A stretch of 64,000 nt of DNA from CAYMUL01 sp964393605 (GTDB taxonomy: Bacteria > Bacteroidota > Ignavibacteria > Ignavibacteriales > Ignavibacteriaceae): assembly GCA_964393605.1 (NCBI GenBank), contig CAYMUL010000013.1:1-64000 (forward strand). Reading direction: 5' to 3'. The position numbers were made by a program, and so were the translations under genes. Positions 1-9,204 of the stretch are shown here, in pieces (position 1 is the first letter of the stretch; each line of letters opens with the position of its first letter). A model generated the notes under the pieces. The model ran no database searches. It had not been told where the DNA came from and saw nothing but the letters and a program-made list of their open reading frames with translations.

Positions 1-227
1 TAAAACATCTAAAAAGTTAGAATATTGAAAATTAGCTTTTTAGAGAGGACTCATATATTTTAAAACAAGTTATAGAAAGTTATTTTGGAGAAACATTTAC
101 AAATGTAATTAGCACACCATACTTCTTAAAAGTAAAGATTATCGATTTTACAACCAACATCTATACAAGTAAATCTGCGAAAATAAAAACTAAACAAACA
201 GAACTTATAGTCGAAGTTGAAGACATA

Positions 228-536
228 TTGAAGGGGAAAAAATATATAAATATCGGAGATAGTATCAAAATATCATATTTAAATTGGTGGATAAATCAAT
301 GCGATATAAAATTTCAAAAAGGGCAAAGTTATTTAGTCCCTGTTAAATTGGCAGAGTGTAACGATAATGAAGAATGCTTAAAGTACACCCTAAAGGTTTT
401 TGATTATGAATGCAAAGCTATAAAAGAAATAGAAAATGATATGGTGAAAAAGCCCGAATCTATATTAGATAATATAGGTGCTGTAGGATGGAATCAATTT
501 AAAACTGAATTCATAAAAAAATATTTAAACTTTTAG
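228..536 (+). CDS. Hypothetical protein, start codon unclear
   Basis: I do not recognise this protein. The only usable start is a TTG at 228, but the same frame stays open back to a stop at 33-35. It reads protein-like sequence upstream (for example YFGE, STPYFLKVKIIDF, then ELIVEVEDIL running into the listed start). No ATG, GTG or TTG occurs in that upstream stretch, so the 5' end may be lost, frameshifted or use an unusual start. The visible part is about 100 residues, lysine-rich and beta-rich, with a WW pair and four cysteines. It lies 11 bp before the T9SS-exported protein at 548 on the same strand, so co-transcription is likely. Secretion is possible but no signal peptide can be seen. 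Function unknown. Confidence 0.5.
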   Translation: MKGKKYINIGDSIKISYLNWWINQCDIKFQKGQSYLVPVKLAECNDNEECLKYTLKVFDYECKAIKEIENDMVKKPESILDNIGAVGWNQFKTEFIKKYLNF

Positions 537-547
537 GGAGTTAAAAC

Positions 548-3424
548 ATGAAAAATATAATACTTCTATTCGTTTTTACATGTGTCTTTTTTAGGTATAA
601 TTTTGCACAAATTGATCATCAAGGAATTTTAAAATTAAATGCTTCTAATGAGGTAGTGACAACCTATGATTGGACTGATCCGAACATTGTATACTGGAAT
701 TCAAGTGTTAAAAACAATGGTTTAGGTATAAGACCTTTTAATATGGCAACATTACCAATTGAAATATTTTCAAATTCTCAAGATGTTGTAAATCAAACCA
801 ATTCAATTATTACTGAATTAAATAATAGCGGATGCATTAATCTCTTTGAGAACTATTTCTTCCCTTCTATACCCTTAGCTTTTGAAAATGATAATCAATT
901 TTTTCCAGATATAGATATTATAGGAAGAACGCTTTCCGCTGTAATTCAAGAAAATAATAAATATGTTTTTACAGAATATTCAACGAATACGCTTACAGAG
1001 TTTGAACAAACAGCAATAATATTAAATAATACAGATGATTTTCCATATCAGTGGTCTACTGAATTAAGTAATCAAGGCTCAAGTATTATTCCTTTTAAGC
1101 CTTTATTAATGCATGAGATGGGGCATCTGATTGGACTTGGGCATAATATTCCTGATTGGGGTGAGCATTCAATAATGCAATTTCCTCAAGCTATCGGTAA
1201 TTTACTTTTTAGTTTAAGTACGTATGATATAACCGGGTTACAAGCTTTGTGTAGTTTTAATGGAACACCAACTGGTATTGAAGACGCTATTTTTATTTAT
1301 CAGTATCAATCTATCATTAGTCCTAATACATATAATAGCGGCTTTTCTGCTAATTTTATTGATGAATATCCGTATGGAAATTATTTAATAGATGGTATCC
1401 ACTGGAAATTAAATGCACTACATGCCAATGGTCAACTTGAAATTTCTGGCGGACCTCAATACTTTTCAAATTTACCAGATAATTATTGTTGGCAAAGAGA
1501 TTTAAATGGGAATGTAATTGGGATAGTTACTGCATATGGCACTGATAACGATGGAGTTTTTCACGAATCAAATGTAACTGTAGGTATTTCAAATGTTCCA
1601 TTGAATACCATTTCTGGGAGTTTAAGCAATAACGAAACCTGGTGCGGTTCAATAACTATAACGGGAAATGTTACAGTGCCAAGTGGAATTACCCTTACAA
1701 TTTTATCTGGAGCGAACTTAGTATTTCAAAATAATTCTTCATTAATAATAAACGGAAACTTAATTTCTGATGGAATATCATATTCAAACACAATTTTTGA
1801 TTTTATTTCTCAAAATTCCTCATATCAAAACGGCATTAAAGTAAATCCTGGTGGAAATATTACTATTTCAAATTCAATTATAAAGAATGCATACCGAGGA
1901 ATATATTTTAATGAAGCATATGGTTCAATCCATAACTGTGAATTTTATAATTGTTATTCCGGGATTCATCTTTACCGTACAAACTATACAACTGATGATC
2001 CTTATATAACAAATAATTATTCACATGACAATCAGTTTGGAATTGTTATGTATTATTCATCACCGTATTTAACCGGTAATGAATTTAGTAACAATTGGCG
2101 TGGCGTCGGATGCGCCGATTACTCATCAGCCTATTTAGGATATGCTGGTTCTTTTGGTAATAATTATATTCATAATAATCAAATAGGTGTTTTTGCTTAC
2201 GGTTATTCAAATCCGTTTTTAGGACGCTCAACTTGCACAATTCAAGGTGGCAATAATCGGATAGAAAATAATTCATACAAAGAGCTATACACACATACTT
2301 ACTGTACAATTATTGCAGAAAATAATTGGTGGGGGAATAATCCACCAGTTTCTTCCCAGTTTTATGTTGCAAGTAATTCAAGTCTTGATTATAGCCTTTG
2401 GCTTACGTCCGTCCCTCAATATATGAAATTAACAAATAGAGAAAATTCTCCAGAAGAATTACTGTATGATGAAAAACTAGCAACGGACAACAATACAGAA
2501 ACTCCTACCGAAATAGGCACAGATTCTAAATTAATTTTATCAGAAAATCCCGACATAGAAAACGAAATTAAAAATTCATTTAACTCCCAGTGGCCAATAT
2601 ATTGGAAGCTATTATATGCCCGCAACCTTATTGATGTTAAAAAATATAAATTTGCACAAAAAATTTGTAAAGATATAATTATAGACCATCCTGATTCAAC
2701 TCTTTCTTATTATGCTCTTGACTTACTATGGCGTGCAAGTAGGAGATATGATAAAGATTCGCTGACAAAATTTTTAAATAACATTTCAAATGCACAAATT
2801 AAAAAATCTTTATTTGGCGCTGCTGAGTTAATGCTTGCCGGATTTGATAAAACATATATCATAAGAAACCTCGATAAAATGCTAAGAAAATATAAAAATG
2901 AACCTATTGTTGAATTCATTTTGTTTAAAAAATTTCTCTTCTACTATTACGATGAAAATGATCTAGTTCAAGCTGCTGCAGTTGCAAATGAACTTGGTCA
3001 ATTATTCCCCGAATCTGAATCAACTCTGGATGCACTAAGGCATTTAGAAGAGAGTTCTTACCATTTAGGGAAAAATTCTTTTAATCAAAAGAATCATGTA
3101 AAATTAAATACAATAGACAAGCCTCTTGATTATGAATTATTTGGCAACTATCCAAATCCTTTTAATCCAACCACAACGATAAGCTATGCACTTCCATATG
3201 ATTCACAAGTTGAAATATCAATCTATGATATTATGGGGAGATTGATTAAAAACTTTTTTTATAATTCTATTTCTTCCGGTTATCAAAAAACGGTATGGGA
3301 CGGTAAAAGTGAAAACGGGACACAAGTAGCAAGCGGAATTTATATATATAGAATTAAAGCAAAATCGTTGGAAAATCAAATAGATGTATTTGAAACATCC
3401 TCAAAATTAATTTTAGTGAAGTAG
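548..3424 (+). CDS. T9SS-exported metzincin-like protein with beta-helix repeats
   Basis: The 958-residue product opens with a signal peptide (about 1-20, ending NFAQ). Next comes a zinc metalloprotease-like region with HEMGHLIGLGH at 189-199 (His189, Glu190, His193, His199) and a following SIM at 208-210 that fits the Met-turn. This is the HExxHxxGxxH pattern of metzincins such as M10. Residues about 370-620 carry PbH1-like right-handed beta-helix turns rich in N, G and I. A helical, possibly TPR-like stretch follows (about 690-850). The C-terminus is a FlgD-like T9SS sorting signal starting at NYPNPFNPTTTISYALP. Export across the outer membrane and surface attachment or release are inferred. 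Its tail lacks the palindromic insert seen in the other three T9SS genes here. Start ATG follows a GGGAG ribosome site. Substrate unknown. Confidence 0.8.
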   Translation: MKNIILLFVFTCVFFRYNFAQIDHQGILKLNASNEVVTTYDWTDPNIVYWNSSVKNNGLGIRPFNMATLPIEIFSNSQDVVNQTNSIITELNNSGCINLFENYFFPSIPLAFENDNQFFPDIDIIGRTLSAVIQENNKYVFTEYSTNTLTEFEQTAIILNNTDDFPYQWSTELSNQGSSIIPFKPLLMHEMGHLIGLGHNIPDWGEHSIMQFPQAIGNLLFSLSTYDITGLQALCSFNGTPTGIEDAIFIYQYQSIISPNTYNSGFSANFIDEYPYGNYLIDGIHWKLNALHANGQLEISGGPQYFSNLPDNYCWQRDLNGNVIGIVTAYGTDNDGVFHESNVTVGISNVPLNTISGSLSNNETWCGSITITGNVTVPSGITLTILSGANLVFQNNSSLIINGNLISDGISYSNTIFDFISQNSSYQNGIKVNPGGNITISNSIIKNAYRGIYFNEAYGSIHNCEFYNCYSGIHLYRTNYTTDDPYITNNYSHDNQFGIVMYYSSPYLTGNEFSNNWRGVGCADYSSAYLGYAGSFGNNYIHNNQIGVFAYGYSNPFLGRSTCTIQGGNNRIENNSYKELYTHTYCTIIAENNWWGNNPPVSSQFYVASNSSLDYSLWLTSVPQYMKLTNRENSPEELLYDEKLATDNNTETPTEIGTDSKLILSENPDIENEIKNSFNSQWPIYWKLLYARNLIDVKKYKFAQKICKDIIIDHPDSTLSYYALDLLWRASRRYDKDSLTKFLNNISNAQIKKSLFGAAELMLAGFDKTYIIRNLDKMLRKYKNEPIVEFILFKKFLFYYYDENDLVQAAAVANELGQLFPESESTLDALRHLEESSYHLGKNSFNQKNHVKLNTIDKPLDYELFGNYPNPFNPTTTISYALPYDSQVEISIYDIMGRLIKNFFYNSISSGYQKTVWDGKSENGTQVASGIYIYRIKAKSLENQIDVFETSSKLILVK

Positions 3425-3432
3425 AATTTTTT

Positions 3433-4083
3433 ATGAGAATAATTTTTTTCAAGCGGGGTCTTTTGACCCCAATATTATTTTTCATTTTGTTCTTTAGTCA
3501 AATTCTTTTTGCAGAGGATGCAGACATAACGATTAAGAGAATAGAGGAAAAAATTGATATTATTAAAAAAGCATCTGGTTTATTCAATATCGATTTCAGA
3601 ATATTATGTTCAATAATATATTCTGAACGTACGCTAAATTTTGACTGGGAAGATGAAGCGCTTGATATAATAATAGCAAAATCCGGTTTGAATAGTTCAA
3701 TAGGTTTTTGCCAAATTAAGATAAAAACTGCTTATTGGATTGAAAATCAATTAAGTGATACTACAAGTGTTTATTATCCATGCAATAATTATCAACGAAT
3801 AATTTCTATTAGTACAAGCAAAAATGAAATCATAAAAAAATTAGATAATGATACGATTAATATTCTTTATGCAGCAGCATACTTGAGAATAATAATATCA
3901 AGATGGATGAAAGAAAATATTCTTATTAGCGATAGACCGGATATTTTAGGTACTCTATATTCGACTGGCCTTTTTTATTCTGATGGCTCAGAACGATGCC
4001 CAAATAATAAGCCAAAGTCAAACGATTTTGGAAAAAGGGTTATAGAAGTTTATCATAATTTATATTCAAAATATGCTTTATAA
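3433..4083 (+). CDS. Secreted lysozyme-fold-like (lytic transglycosylase-like) protein
   Basis: The 216-residue product has a basic N-terminus and hydrophobic signal peptide (about 1-27, ending ILFA). The mature part resembles a lysozyme/soluble lytic transglycosylase fold. A helix with FRILCSIIYSER puts Glu65 where the catalytic acid is expected, and SSIGFCQIK at about 88-96 resembles the family's S.GxxQI motif. The resemblance is by eye and the usual G-Y-N signature is not obvious, so peptidoglycan cleavage is inferred. It begins 8 bp after the T9SS protein at 548-3424 and is probably co-transcribed with it. A wall-acting enzyme next to a large exported protein is plausible but not demonstrated. 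Confidence 0.5.
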   Translation: MRIIFFKRGLLTPILFFILFFSQILFAEDADITIKRIEEKIDIIKKASGLFNIDFRILCSIIYSERTLNFDWEDEALDIIIAKSGLNSSIGFCQIKIKTAYWIENQLSDTTSVYYPCNNYQRIISISTSKNEIIKKLDNDTINILYAAAYLRIIISRWMKENILISDRPDILGTLYSTGLFYSDGSERCPNNKPKSNDFGKRVIEVYHNLYSKYAL

Positions 4084-4331
4084 CCAGCCAATACTAATGA
4101 ACTCACTCCTGCGCCTGTGGAGAGAGAGTAAGTCCGATCCCGAAAACTTTCGGGATGTTTATGTAAGTATTTAAGTTTGCGTTCTTTTCCCAAAGGGATG
4201 GCTGTGCCAGATTTTCTGTTCGTAAAGTTTAATTCCTTGTTCAAAGCGGATTTCCCCCGAAGGGTCGTGGCAAGCCGTACAATCTATGAGATTGTGCATT
4301 GCATTCTTTCACGAACGGCGAGCCGAAGCCC
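4084..4331. other. Intergenic region with perfect palindrome
   Basis: This 248-bp gap separates convergent genes. It contains a perfect hairpin at 4137-4156 (ATCCCGAAA, 2-nt loop, TTTCGGGAT). A similar CCCGAAAATTTTCGGG palindrome lies at 58110-58125, so this belongs to a dispersed class. Its position between converging genes would suit a bidirectional terminator, but neither side has a clear U-tract. Short open frames here overlap repeat-like sequence and do not look coding. Confidence 0.45.
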
Positions 4332-5375
4332 TCACGTACTGTTTTTCTTTTCGAGATCTATCAAATATTTTTTTCTCCAAAGCCCGCCGCCGTATCCGGT
4401 TAATTCGCCGTTGGCGCCAATTACGCGGTGACATGGAATCAAAATTGAAATTCTGTTCATTCCATTTGCATTTGCAACAGCACGGACACTTTTAGGATTC
4501 TCAATTGCAACAGATTGTTCTTTGTATGATTTCGTTTCTCCATAAGAAATATTTTGCAACGCCGACCAAACTTTATTTTGAAACATTGTTCCCGGCGTGT
4601 GCAACGGAACAGTGAAAATTTTTCTTTGCCCGGCAAAATATTCGTTGAGTTCTTTTTCTAATTTTTCGAAATGCTTGTTGTGTCCTTGAATGATAATTGC
4701 ATTCAATAATTTTGCAATCGCTTTCAATTCGGTCTCAAGCATTTTTCTATCGGAAAATTCAAGCAAACATATTCCCCGATCTGTTGCACAAGAAATCATT
4801 GCCCCTAATGGAGTTTCTATTCTTTTTAGATCGATGATATTTTTCTGTTTGCCACTTTTTGGCGAGACTCCAAAGATTGTTTTAAAACTATTCGTAAATC
4901 CGCTCAACGATTCAAAACCGCTGTCGAAGGCAGTGTTAATAATGGTTTCGCCATCTTGCAATTTTTTAAATGCGGAATTAATTCTGAACATTCTTTGAAA
5001 TGCTTGAAAAGTAAGTCCGTGATTTTTCAAAAACCATCGTCGTATTTGGCTTGGCTCAATTCCTCTTTTTCTTAAGTCGAAGTCCTTAAACTTTAAAGAT
5101 GGATCTTCAGTTAGTTCGGCGATTAACCGCCGATAAAGTTCCAGTGTTTGATTTAACTTTTCTAAAGGATTGCAAACCTTGCAAGGTCTGTAGCCTTTAA
5201 GAATGCACTCTTTCGTCGAGGTTAGAAATTCTATGTTTTCCAACTTCGGCTTTCGCGCAGTGCATGAAGGACGACAAAATATTCCGGTGGTTTTTACCGC
5301 CGTAAAAAATAAGCCTTCAAACGCCTTATCCTTTTTTAGGATCGCCCGATACATTATTTCCGATGTTAGTTCCAT
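4332..5375 (-). CDS. ada: Bifunctional Ada: methylphosphotriester sensor and O6-alkylguanine-DNA alkyltransferase
   Basis: The 347-residue product has the full Ada architecture. The N-terminal zinc domain has cysteines at 34, 38, 65 and 68, the same spacing as E. coli Cys38/42/69/72; the first is the methylphosphotriester acceptor. An AraC-type helix-turn-helix region follows (about 85-175). The C-terminal MGMT domain contains the IPCHRV active site (Cys315 takes the alkyl group from O6-alkylguanine) and the GYGGGLWRK segment. Ada repairs alkylated DNA irreversibly and, once methylated, activates transcription. It is a single gene here, divergent or isolated from its neighbours. A second alkylation-repair gene, the AlkD-type glycosylase at 45655-46425, lies far away in this window. 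Confidence 0.95.
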   Translation of the reverse strand: MELTSEIMYRAILKKDKAFEGLFFTAVKTTGIFCRPSCTARKPKLENIEFLTSTKECILKGYRPCKVCNPLEKLNQTLELYRRLIAELTEDPSLKFKDFDLRKRGIEPSQIRRWFLKNHGLTFQAFQRMFRINSAFKKLQDGETIINTAFDSGFESLSGFTNSFKTIFGVSPKSGKQKNIIDLKRIETPLGAMISCATDRGICLLEFSDRKMLETELKAIAKLLNAIIIQGHNKHFEKLEKELNEYFAGQRKIFTVPLHTPGTMFQNKVWSALQNISYGETKSYKEQSVAIENPKSVRAVANANGMNRISILIPCHRVIGANGELTGYGGGLWRKKYLIDLEKKNST

Positions 5376-5594
5376 AAGTCCATAAAATAATTATTTGATT
5401 AATGTTTTAAAATTTATGCGATGCAAAACTATCTCAATATCTATCAATGTAACAACCGATAATTTGACAAACAATTTTTTGCGAGAGTATCGTTAAAATT
5501 TTTGTGGTACAGTATAACGCGGATGAGGCAATTAGTCGGAAGAATGTGCAAATTGAGTCTGGTCAAAATCGTCGGACAGATTAATTAAACTTTC

Positions 5595-6380
5595 TTACAT
5601 CTCTTCGATAAATTTTTTCCATTCGAGAATTAATTCTTCTTCACTGCAATTAAGTTGAGCAAGAATATATTTCGCACTATTGTATTGTAACAGCTCAAAT
5701 ATTTTCTTTCGTCCATATTTTTTATCGATAAACATCAGCATCGAACCGGAAAGTCCATACTTATTTTTTCCGCTCCAGAGTTTGTTCAACGCATCGGGGA
5801 GTTTTCCGTTTTGCGCTCGTAGCTTTACTGCATCAATTCGTGTTGCATCAAACTGTCCGGATGCATAACATGCAAGTCCTTCCACAAACCAATCAATGTT
5901 GTCGGTGTTGCTAAAATCGGGAGAAATATTTTTTTGTCCGTGAAATACATGAACTAATTCATGAGTAATTAGATTTTCGACCGCTATTTTGTTTGAGTAA
6001 ATATGCTCGCAAGAAAGTGAGTCCCACTTGTTTGGAGCAATAATATCAAGCTGATGAGCGACACCGCTCGCAACCATCCAGCATTCAGATTTGAAGTCGG
6101 GCACTCCCCAATCTTTTTGCCATTGCGCATCGAGAGAATTTCTATCGGGATGAATTTTTATCACAAATTTTTTTTCATACTGCGAATCGAAATATTTTTC
6201 AACACGCTCTACACCCGAATCGAAATAATTTTTGTATTCCGAAAATGATAGTGAGTCTGCTTGAGTCAGTTGAAATTCATAATTTTTTTCGGGAATTTTA
6301 ATCCACACACTTTGTGGAAATAATTGCCCGCAAACAAATGCAATCGCAAAAAAGAATTTAATCGATAAGAATATTTTCAT
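5595..6380 (-). CDS. Secreted gluzincin-like metallopeptidase (peptidase MA-like)
   Basis: The 261-residue product has a signal peptide (about 1-22, ending LFPQ). The zinc site is HELVH at 140-144, with a downstream Glu167 in WFVEGLA. This HExxH plus (W)xxEGxA pattern matches peptidase_MA/gluzincin-like secreted proteins common in Bacteroidota. The C-terminus ends in a short helical segment. Its ATG overlaps the stop of the arylamine N-acetyltransferase gene by 4 bp, so it is translated as the last gene of a three-gene operon. Substrate unknown; a periplasmic or surface location is inferred from the signal peptide. Confidence 0.7.
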   Translation of the reverse strand: MKIFLSIKFFFAIAFVCGQLFPQSVWIKIPEKNYEFQLTQADSLSFSEYKNYFDSGVERVEKYFDSQYEKKFVIKIHPDRNSLDAQWQKDWGVPDFKSECWMVASGVAHQLDIIAPNKWDSLSCEHIYSNKIAVENLITHELVHVFHGQKNISPDFSNTDNIDWFVEGLACYASGQFDATRIDAVKLRAQNGKLPDALNKLWSGKNKYGLSGSMLMFIDKKYGRKKIFELLQYNSAKYILAQLNCSEEELILEWKKFIEEM

Positions 6381-7153
6381 AATACTTCCATTCCAAATTG
6401 GTTGAGTAAAATCTTTCTGAATTCTTCTTCACTTGCAACAGGAGAGTTTTGTTTTATACCATTCGACGTTATAATGAATTTATCTTTCGAGAGAGTGATT
6501 CTTCCATCATTCGTCAACTTTGTACAAATTTTATTTTGTGTAAAATGAGATTCGCTCGATAACTGATGATACTCGCACATCTCTTCAAATTCTTCCAACT
6601 TCCTTGCTACGATTGTGAATTTATATTGCGGCAAAAAATCTTTCTCTCCGCTTTTGAATAAGAGCAAAAATTCATTTTCATTTAAAGAATTTATTTTATA
6701 AATGCCGGACTCATCTTCCTGCTCTTCATTTAAAATAAATTTAAGGGGATGAATAAAATTCGCACCGAAGCCGACATCGGCAAGATATGTTTCGTTCAAC
6801 TTTACAAGTAGTGCGAGATGATCAAATTCTTTTCCGAATGTTCCGTTACTTTCATAAACGCACGCGGAGATCATCGAAACATCAAAACCAATTTGAGAAA
6901 GTGCCGTGCAAAACAGTGCGTTCATCTCATAACAAAATCCGCCGCGGTTTTCATTCACGATTTTATTTTCGATTGCCTCAATTTCCAAACTTATTTTTCT
7001 GCCGTAGTGAATATCAAGATTCTCAAACGGAATGTGAAGTAAATGAAGTTTATGAAGCTCGTTCAGTGTTGATAAATCGGGCTTCGGTTCACCTTTGTAA
7101 TTTATGCGCGATAAATATTTCTCTAAATTAATTGCGGCTGAAGTAGGCATCAA
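6377..7153 (-). CDS. nat: Arylamine N-acetyltransferase
   Basis: The 258-residue product matches the NAT family (usual length about 260-280). RGGFCYE holds the catalytic Cys74. His112 (FDHLALLV) and Asp126 (LADVGFG) complete the Cys-His-Asp triad. The N-terminal IPFENLDIHYG is the conserved NAT motif. The enzyme moves acetyl groups from acetyl-CoA to arylamines or hydrazines by a ping-pong mechanism in the cytoplasm. The start overlaps the upstream SRPBCC gene by 26 bp; an ATG one codon downstream is equally possible. The downstream zincin gene overlaps by 4 bp, giving a compact operon. Confidence 0.93.
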   Translation of the reverse strand: MMPTSAAINLEKYLSRINYKGEPKPDLSTLNELHKLHLLHIPFENLDIHYGRKISLEIEAIENKIVNENRGGFCYEMNALFCTALSQIGFDVSMISACVYESNGTFGKEFDHLALLVKLNETYLADVGFGANFIHPLKFILNEEQEDESGIYKINSLNENEFLLLFKSGEKDFLPQYKFTIVARKLEEFEEMCEYHQLSSESHFTQNKICTKLTNDGRITLSKDKFIITSNGIKQNSPVASEEEFRKILLNQFGMEVL

Positions 7154-7577
7154 TCAAAGTTTTCCATTCGGCAATAAATTCCGAATAATTCTTTTCAGAA
7201 AAATTTAAGAGAAAAATTTTTCCCGCAGAAGAGAGAGCGGTATAACAATACTCAACAATAACTTTCGTTTTTGCGTCATCAATCTTTTCGCACGTAACCG
7301 AAATCAATCCGATTTTTTCTCCGGGTTCGACTTTGTAATATTGCACGAAATGATTTTGTGAATCGTATTTTTTTACAATCCAGATAGCATCGGCGGCGGC
7401 GTGATCGTGTGTTTGAGTGAGAAACACATCGTCCTCATTTACATTTGTATCGCCGAAGATTTGCACATAATCCCATCCCGGTGCCCAAAGTTTTTCTCCT
7501 TCTGCAGTGAAGAGTGGAAATACCTGTGTGATTGGTTTTTCAATTTCAAAATTATTTCTAAATATTTTTCTTAACAT
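7128..7577 (-). CDS. SRPBCC (START-like) domain protein
   Basis: The 149-residue product fits the SRPBCC/polyketide-cyclase-like fold. It has an N-terminal strand leading to EIEKPITQVFPLFTAEGEKLWAPGW, a central antiparallel sheet, and a long C-terminal helix (FIAEWKTLIDAYF). These domains bind hydrophobic ligands; no ligand can be named from the sequence. It is the first gene of the operon with the N-acetyltransferase and the zincin. A purine-rich stretch lies just upstream of its ATG. There is no signal peptide, so it is probably cytoplasmic. Confidence 0.7.
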   Translation of the reverse strand: MLRKIFRNNFEIEKPITQVFPLFTAEGEKLWAPGWDYVQIFGDTNVNEDDVFLTQTHDHAAADAIWIVKKYDSQNHFVQYYKVEPGEKIGLISVTCEKIDDAKTKVIVEYCYTALSSAGKIFLLNFSEKNYSEFIAEWKTLIDAYFSRN

Positions 7578-8188
7578 ATTTTTTTCCTTTCACAATCGAA
7601 AAATAAATTATTGATTTACGTTTGATTCCCCGCTTATCATTTGAAAAAACTTTTTATAACAAAATAAATTTCATTTTACCACTTAACTAAATTATATCTT
7701 CGCCGAACGCTTTCGGGGATCTGATTTTGGTTGCGCTATTATTTTTACCAATATCACATCCATGCGGGATTTCAATTATAAAAATATTTTTCCCGTTAGG
7801 GAAAACATATTGGTAACAAGCGGACACGAACACAACACAAAATCCCGTAGAGATGATATAACATAATTTTTACTGTTCAAATCATCAACCACCAAGTGCT
7901 ATGAAAATATTAGTTGAACATTTTAGAAATTGTTGTTTTAACCTTATCTGACAAGGGTATGTAGAAACTGAAAAAAATATTTTGCCAGAATTAGTCATGA
8001 CATTAATTGTAACGTTCTAATTTACAAGAACTGTATGAATGTATAATCCGAAAACACTTTTTGCATTTAAAAATCATTTCGAATCTGATTGCAATTTCCT
8101 GGTCAATCAAAATATGGCAAAGATAAACCGTAATTCATTTCTAAACCTTATAAACAAAAATTTTATAATTCAGTCATGCCGACGGAAT
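7578..8188. other. Intergenic region holding degenerate dispersed repeats
   Basis: No gene is supported in this 611-bp gap. At 7748-7815 an inverted pair TTACCAATAT / ATATTGGTAA encloses a GGGATT...GGGAAAA segment and looks like a decayed interspersed repeat. The stretch 8017-8149 matches, in reverse orientation, 33035-33143 plus 33337-33362; the central block with TATCTTTGCCATATTTTG is the best-conserved part. This copy is uninterrupted, whereas the 33-kb copy carries a 193-bp insert. Confidence 0.6.
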
Positions 8189-9010
8189 TCAAAACTCAAC
8201 TCCAAGTTTAATTGAGATTGAATTTACCGCGGCGAAGTTGTATTCGAAAGCTATTCTTCCAAGAGATATTTTAGTGATAGCGCCAATGAATCCGCGCGAG
8301 CCAAAAACGTTTTCATCCGTTAAATCAACCACATTACTTTTCTCGTGTGAACTCGCAAAGTAAAATGAAAGCCCGGCATAACCGGAGAGCGAAAGCCAAT
8401 CGGAATAGAGTTGGAAATCTTTACTTGCAAGTAAGTCTAAGCCAACGATTGATAAATCAACATCCTCCGGACCGAAAAGAGAATTAAAATTTAGTCGTGC
8501 GGCGGCATCCCACTTAAATTCATTGTCATTTAAAAAAGCATACTGAACCATCCCGCCCCAAAGACCATAATTCGCATTAGGATTTTTCGAAAAGTAAATT
8601 CCGCCGTCAATATTTTTTGCGATACCTGTTCTGAAAATAAATCCCGGCATCGGTAATCGTTCGCCGTCTTTTAACCAGTGCATTGAATCGGGATGAACGA
8701 AAGTATCGTTCCATGCAGGTTTTGTATCATCGAATTCCGTTTCCCATTGAAGCAGCGAAAATTCATAATTCCCGACACCGATTGAACTTGCATCTGCGAG
8801 AGGGCGAAAATATGAAACGAGTCCTGCCTCTCTTGTGAACTGCCGCCATGCATCTTGCGTTAGCGATGGATCTAACTGAAATGAACAATCTTTCCACTTT
8901 GTGCTGACATGAAGTTTAACATTTTTTTGGACGGTTTGCGCAAATCCGTTGTATTGAACGAGCAATAATATTGCCGCTAAAATTGTGATTGTAGTAATTT
9001 TATTTTTCAT
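8189..9010 (-). CDS. Outer-membrane beta-barrel protein, unknown role
   Basis: The 273-residue product has a signal peptide (about 1-24, ending GFAQ). The rest is built from alternating hydrophobic strands separated by short turns. It ends in a terminal aromatic strand (SISIKLGVEF with C-terminal Phe), as expected for a small outer-membrane barrel. Recognisable pieces such as GLWGGMVQYAFLND and LSLSGYAGLSFYF are barrel strands and not motifs of a named family. It stands alone between a repeat-bearing gap and the RND operon on the same strand, 194 bp downstream of the RND gene. A link with efflux is possible but not shown. Confidence 0.6.
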   Translation of the reverse strand: MKNKITTITILAAILLLVQYNGFAQTVQKNVKLHVSTKWKDCSFQLDPSLTQDAWRQFTREAGLVSYFRPLADASSIGVGNYEFSLLQWETEFDDTKPAWNDTFVHPDSMHWLKDGERLPMPGFIFRTGIAKNIDGGIYFSKNPNANYGLWGGMVQYAFLNDNEFKWDAAARLNFNSLFGPEDVDLSIVGLDLLASKDFQLYSDWLSLSGYAGLSFYFASSHEKSNVVDLTDENVFGSRGFIGAITKISLGRIAFEYNFAAVNSISIKLGVEF

Positions 9011-9204
9011 TGTGTATTCCTTTTTTGAATTAATTGAATTTATAGTTTAGGTTTTGTAAATATATTCGATTATCTAAATGTTGAATCGTTATTAAAATAT
9101 TTTTCTTATAGTCATTGAATTTGGTAAAATAAAATCGTGAGTTAATAACGAGCAGAGCCTTGATAGACAAGACTCTACTCATGTGTGATTTTATTTTGAG
9201 AACT

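Noticed and set aside
4053..4495. Overlapping small frames on both strands between the lysozyme-like gene and ada
   Set aside because: They overlap the end of ada or a palindromic intergenic repeat and have no coding character.
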